Of a stretch of DNA of 64,000 bases, positions 60,703-64,000 are shown one piece after another. The stretch's first letter is position 1. Each line of letters starts with the position of its first letter. The position numbers and the translations under genes were made by a program. Below the pieces are notes generated by a model. The model made no database searches, had not been told where the DNA came from, and was given only the letters and a program-made list of their open reading frames with translations. The stretch comes from Bacteroidota bacterium (lineage in GTDB: Bacteria > Bacteroidota > Bacteroidia > Palsa-965): NCBI GenBank assembly GCA_013298545.1, contig JAAFIA010000001.1, positions 62,001-126,000 on the forward strand. Direction: 5' to 3'.

Positions 60703-62099
60703 ACAGCTGGTGGTGGTGTTGGTTTCTGACCGCCGTTATTTCTCGGAAAGCGCGGGCCGTTGTTGCGGCGCGGCTTGTTGTTTTGTTTGGGCTGCGGATT
60801 ATTTTGCTGCTGACCGCCTTGATTTTGTGGCGGTTTGTTTTGCTGCGGTTGACGTTGTTGTTGTGGACGGTTATCGCGGCGTTGTTGCGGTTTCGGATTG
60901 GGGTTGGGATTCGGATTTTCTATACCGCCAACAGCATTCACCGCACCGGCATTTGCGCTCGGACGTTTTTTCTTTTTCTTCTTGTTTTTCTTCTGCTGAT
61001 CGAAACGTGTGAGGCTGTCTTGACCAACAACATTTTCGAAGTCGTGCTCTTTTACAACAACGGCTTGGACAACATGCGCAGTAAGCTCTTCGGGCTTTTC
61101 TCCGCGTTTGTTCATCTCTACAATTTCTTTGACTTTATCGGCTTTGATGGGGATAAAATTGCCCGGATCATCGGCATACGCATACCACATCAGTCCGCGG
61201 AAAATATCGGATTTCTGGTGACGTGCGCGTCCACGTTTCGATTCAATGTCAACGGTTTCGGGAAACGATTTCAAGGCTTCGACATAGCCATCCAATTCGT
61301 AATTCAAACAGCATTTTAGTTTGCCGCATTGCCCTGCAAGTTTGATGGGGTTGAGCGATAATTGCTGGTAACGCGCAGCACCAGTGGTTACAGAACGAAA
61401 ATCGGAGAGCCAAGTCGAGCAACATAATTCACGCCCACAAGTGCCAATTCCGCCAAGTCTTCCCGCCTCCTGCCGCGCACCAATTTGACGCATTTCTACA
61501 CGAATTTTAAATTCGTCGGCCATCATTTTGATGAGTTCGCGAAAATCAACGCGTTCATCGGCGGTGTAATAAAAAATGGCTTTGCTTTTATCGCCTTGGT
61601 ATTCCACATCACCAATCTTCATCTGTAAGCCAAGGTTGACAGCGATTTCGCGCGAACGCATCATGGTAGCACGTTCTTGTTGTTGTGCTTCTTGCCATTT
61701 TTCGACATCGGCTTCGCGTGCTTTGCGATATACTTTTTTCAGATCGGGCGCATCGGGTTTTACGCCTTTGCGATTCATCTGCATGCGCACCAATTCGCCC
61801 GTGAGCGAAATGGTACCAATATCGTGGCCTGGCGATGCTTCAACAGCAACCAATTCGCCAACGACAAGTGGTAATTTATTGACGTTTCTAAAAAATTCTT
61901 TGCGGCTGTTTTTAAAACGAATTTCCACTGCGTCAAACGGTTCTTGTCCGTGTGGAAGTTCCATATTGGCAAGCCAGTCGAATACGTTCAGCTTATTGCA
62001 GCCGCCCGATCCGCACGAGCCATTATTGCGACAGCCGGCTGGCGTACCACTTGTTGTAGTACTACATCCTCTACCCGTAGAGCAACCGGAGCATCCCAT
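60699..62099 (-). CDS. ricT: PSP1/RicT-family protein
   Basis: 466 residues. A cysteine-rich N-terminus (MGCSGCSTGRGCSTTTSG), the PSP1 core (about 55-330, with ASPGHDIGTISLTGELV and GARQEAGRLGGIGTCGREL) containing the conserved cysteine set CGRELCCSTW and CGKLKCCLNYE, then a low-complexity Asn/Pro/Gln/Arg tail. In Bacillus, RicT with RicA and RicF carries Fe-S clusters and affects RNase Y processing. Its role in Bacteroidota is not established. Coupled to gldH and downstream of holB. Confidence 0.88.
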   Translation of the reverse strand: MGCSGCSTGRGCSTTTSGTPAGCRNNGSCGSGGCNKLNVFDWLANMELPHGQEPFDAVEIRFKNSRKEFFRNVNKLPLVVGELVAVEASPGHDIGTISLTGELVRMQMNRKGVKPDAPDLKKVYRKAREADVEKWQEAQQQERATMMRSREIAVNLGLQMKIGDVEYQGDKSKAIFYYTADERVDFRELIKMMADEFKIRVEMRQIGARQEAGRLGGIGTCGRELCCSTWLSDFRSVTTGAARYQQLSLNPIKLAGQCGKLKCCLNYELDGYVEALKSFPETVDIESKRGRARHQKSDIFRGLMWYAYADDPGNFIPIKADKVKEIVEMNKRGEKPEELTAHVVQAVVVKEHDFENVVGQDSLTRFDQQKKNKKKKKKRPSANAGAVNAVGGIENPNPNPNPKPQQRRDNRPQQQRQPQQNKPPQNQGGQQQNNPQPKQNNKPRRNNGPRFPRNNGGQKPTPPPAV

Positions 62100-62162
62100 A
62101 GTTTTTGTCTTCTAATAAATAGGTTAACCGAAAAAGATCGGCCCGCAAGAATTGCGGAAAGA

Positions 62163-62170
62163 CAAAAATA
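62163..62170 (-). promoter_or_regulatory. -7 box of ricT-gldH
   Basis: TATTTTTG on the minus strand, 63 bases before the ricT ATG. Confidence 0.4.
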
Positions 62171-62194
62171 AGGGTTTTCGGCACGAAAAAACGT

Positions 62195-62581
62195 TTATCC
62201 TACGATTGGGGGTTCAATTCCGCTTTGTGGCTGAATCAATCCGTAGCGGTTTCCGCTTGGATCGCGGAAAACGCAGCATGTTCCGTCAGGAATTGGAAAC
62301 GTTGCCCCTTCGCTAGCCCAGCCGTTGTGGCGCAGTTCGGTTATCGTTTTTTCCATGTCGGCTACTTCAAAAAGTAACCGAAACCCGGGTTCATGAAAAT
62401 GATCGGAGAGCAGGATAAATGGTTTTTGTCCGGTAAGGTCGAATGCCGCAATGCGTGCGCCGAAGCGAGAAATTTCCCAAACAAGCCGCGCATGCAGCGT
62501 GTTGAGGTAATATGCGCAATCGCGGTTGTAATGCTTGGTGCCTGAACAGACATAAGCCAATTGGAGAAATGGCGGTGTCAT
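62195..62581 (-). CDS. VOC-family (glyoxalase-like) protein
   Basis: 128 residues with the VOC fold pattern: LQLAYVCSGTKHYNRDCAYY at the start, FRLLFEVADMEKTITELRHN in the middle and CCVFRDPSGNRYGLIQ at the end. The family binds metals and small substrates in lyase, isomerase or resistance roles; the substrate is unknown. It lies between holB and ricT. Confidence 0.85.
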   Translation of the reverse strand: MTPPFLQLAYVCSGTKHYNRDCAYYLNTLHARLVWEISRFGARIAAFDLTGQKPFILLSDHFHEPGFRLLFEVADMEKTITELRHNGWASEGATFPIPDGTCCVFRDPSGNRYGLIQPQSGIEPPIVG

Positions 62582-62712
62582 TGCAATACATTTTGGGCCG
62601 TGCCCCGGGATTGCCGAACAGTTATGGCGGATGCGGCGTGTGTGTATCGAAATTTACGTCTTTTTTATGAACTTTGCTAACAGAAAAAGAAGTTTGCTTG
62701 TTTCAACAAGCA

Positions 62713-63846
62713 TCAAGCCGTTGCTTTGGGCACATTCAACAATTCATTCATCCGAAACGACATGTCCATCAAAACGATTTTGGGACTTCCGTTTCGTTCA
62801 ATATCGCGGTAGGCTTTATTGAGTTCTTCGATAAAACGTTCGCCATTGGCGGTATGAATAAAAGGCGCAAATTTTTTAACGAACGCTTCTTCTTCGCCAG
62901 AAAGTCGGACGAGTGATGGATCGCCGTAATTCATGAGCAAACTATCGCGCACAATATCGAGTGCATAAGCTAGAAAATGTTTTTGGCGTTCACGACCAAT
63001 GCTTGCCAATTCGTCAACCACGGCCATGACTTTTGCCGCATCAAATTTCAGGCTTGCACGCATCCAACTTTGAAATGTGGCGAGGTTGAATGCGGCTTGT
63101 TCGTCGCGCTCCAACAGACGCAAGGCGGCTGCATAATTTCCATCGGCTTGATACGCCATTTTTGCTGCATCGCTCTCGCTCATCTCGTGGCGCAACATGA
63201 GTGCGCGGCGCAATTCATCATCTGCAATGCGGCGAACTTTAACGAGTTGTGTGCGCGAAACAATCGTGCGCAACAACTGGTCTTCGTTTTCTGTAACGAG
63301 CAAAAAAAGCGTTTTGTCTGGTGGCTCTTCTAGAATTTTCAACAGTTTATTTGCTGCGCTGGCGTTCATTTTTTCTGGCAGCCAGATAAGCATGATTTTA
63401 TATTCGCCTTCGTATGTTGTGAGGCTGAGTTTGCGTAAAATCTCGCCACTTTCTTCTGTTCCAATAACGGCCTGTTTGTTTTCGGCCTCTAATCTGTTGA
63501 GCCAGCCTTCTAAGGTCAAATACGGATCGGCAAGAATGGCTTGTCGCCATTCGGTAACCACATCGGTACTTATGCGCACATCTTTTGAAAGCGCAATGGG
63601 ATGTACAAAGTGTAAATCGGGATGAACTAATTTATCGTACTTCACGCACGAAGGACATTGACCGCATGCCTCTTCGGCTGTTCTTGCGGTACAATGAATA
63701 TAGCGCGCGTATGCAAATGCGAGGGCAAGCGAACCAGATCCTTGTGGACCAAAAAATAGTTGTGCATGCGAAATGCGGTTGTTCGCAACAGTTTGTAAAA
63801 GCCGTTGAATAACATCCTGCTGACCAATAATATTGCGAAAAAACAT
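62713..63846 (-). CDS. holB: DNA polymerase III subunit delta'
   Basis: 377 residues. Clamp-loader subunit with NIIGQQDVIQRLLQTVANNR, a degenerate P-loop (GPQGSGSLALAFA, serine in place of the usual lysine, normal for delta'), a zinc-binding cluster (CGQCPSC with an earlier cysteine), KLLKILEEPPDKTLFLLVTE and the SRTQ sensor. It helps load the beta clamp at the replication fork. It precedes ricT-gldH with a VOC gene in between. Confidence 0.92.
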   Translation of the reverse strand: MFFRNIIGQQDVIQRLLQTVANNRISHAQLFFGPQGSGSLALAFAYARYIHCTARTAEEACGQCPSCVKYDKLVHPDLHFVHPIALSKDVRISTDVVTEWRQAILADPYLTLEGWLNRLEAENKQAVIGTEESGEILRKLSLTTYEGEYKIMLIWLPEKMNASAANKLLKILEEPPDKTLFLLVTENEDQLLRTIVSRTQLVKVRRIADDELRRALMLRHEMSESDAAKMAYQADGNYAAALRLLERDEQAAFNLATFQSWMRASLKFDAAKVMAVVDELASIGRERQKHFLAYALDIVRDSLLMNYGDPSLVRLSGEEEAFVKKFAPFIHTANGERFIEELNKAYRDIERNGSPKIVLMDMSFRMNELLNVPKATA

Positions 63847-63884
63847 GGCTTAAAGATACGCGCTTTTGAATTTACGGTTGCGAT

Positions 63885-64000
63885 TTAAAACCGCGAAGCC
63901 AAGACACACGTGAGTTTATAGTGTTTCACCGTTCCGTCGGTTGCAAACGCTTCGAAATAGATGACGTAAATACCCGTGCGCGCTTTGCTGCGATCATCTG
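63885..64000 (-). CDS. C-terminus of an unidentified protein (partial)
   Basis: 38 codons are visible, ending in TAA at 63885. The segment RTGIYVIYFEAFATDGTVKH, then YKLTCVLASRF, resembles the end of secreted Bacteroidota proteins with lamin-tail or FlgD-like C-terminal strands (GIYVIYFEAF). Too short to name. It lies 38 bases upstream of the holB start on the same strand. Confidence 0.6.
   Translation of the reverse strand, partial: DDRSKARTGIYVIYFEAFATDGTVKHYKLTCVLASRF

Noticed and set aside
1-64000. tRNA and rRNA genes
   Set aside because: No TPsiC-loop/acceptor arrangement or rRNA sequence was recognised by eye; a tRNAscan or Rfam search would be decisive.

Overview
The window is bacterial and almost certainly from the phylum Bacteroidota. 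Five open frames carry type IX secretion (T9SS) C-terminal sorting domains or the gliding-type C-terminal domain. A gldH gene sits beside ricT and holB, and several start codons are preceded by the Bacteroidota promoter signature (TTTG at about -33, TANNTTTG at about -7). Most genes are moderately GC-balanced, but about 26.5-33 kb is visibly richer in A/T. I cannot place it below phylum with confidence; a Flavobacteriales- or Chitinophagales-like free-living aerobe would fit. I recognise no rRNA, tRNA or CRISPR array.

Layout. 1-6.2 kb: T9SS cargo (a partial CARDB/Ig-like protein, a seven-repeat propeller protein, a 1188-residue SprB-repeat/PKD protein). 6.5-11.8 kb: a propeller-SpoIIE phosphatase coupled to metZ and an osmC gene, beside a tandem 141-bp repeat that runs in frame with a small membrane-protein ORF. 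12.2-20.6 kb: asnS, then a tetR-tolC-MFP-RND efflux cluster with a strong terminator. 20.7-26.4 kb: DUF3109 protein, SBBP-propeller T9SS protein, a 178-bp MITE-like element, glyS and an aldehyde dehydrogenase. 26.5-33 kb: an A/T-rich accessory block with a kinase-like protein, a LysR regulator divergent from a tightly packed cluster of NADP-isocitrate dehydrogenase, three tiny genes, a four-CxxC protein and an SbtA-type bicarbonate transporter, then a lipoprotein. 33-40.8 kb: a beta-helix T9SS protein, a propeller lipoprotein, MepB, a toxin-antitoxin-like pair bracketed by a perfect 51-bp direct repeat of the end of an araC-family gene, and a histidine kinase. 40.9-48.3 kb: a MORN-repeat protein, a small membrane protein, and rimP-nusA-infB with a leader terminator. 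48.6-64 kb, nearly all on the minus strand: SGNH-like lipoprotein, fructosamine kinase, prs-rplY-pth, PBP1A-scoA-scoB, a phosphatase and an unknown gene bracketed by MITE sequences, gldH, ricT, a VOC protein, holB and a partial gene.

The most notable items are the toxin-antitoxin-like islet flanked by att-like repeats at a gene 3' end, with a 20-bp perfect inverted repeat placed over its promoter; the LysR/icd/SbtA cluster; the rimP leader attenuator; and several short repeat families (two MITE-like, two REP-like). Where the longest open frame starts at TTG or GTG upstream of a better ATG, or upstream of a promoter match, I moved the start and say so.
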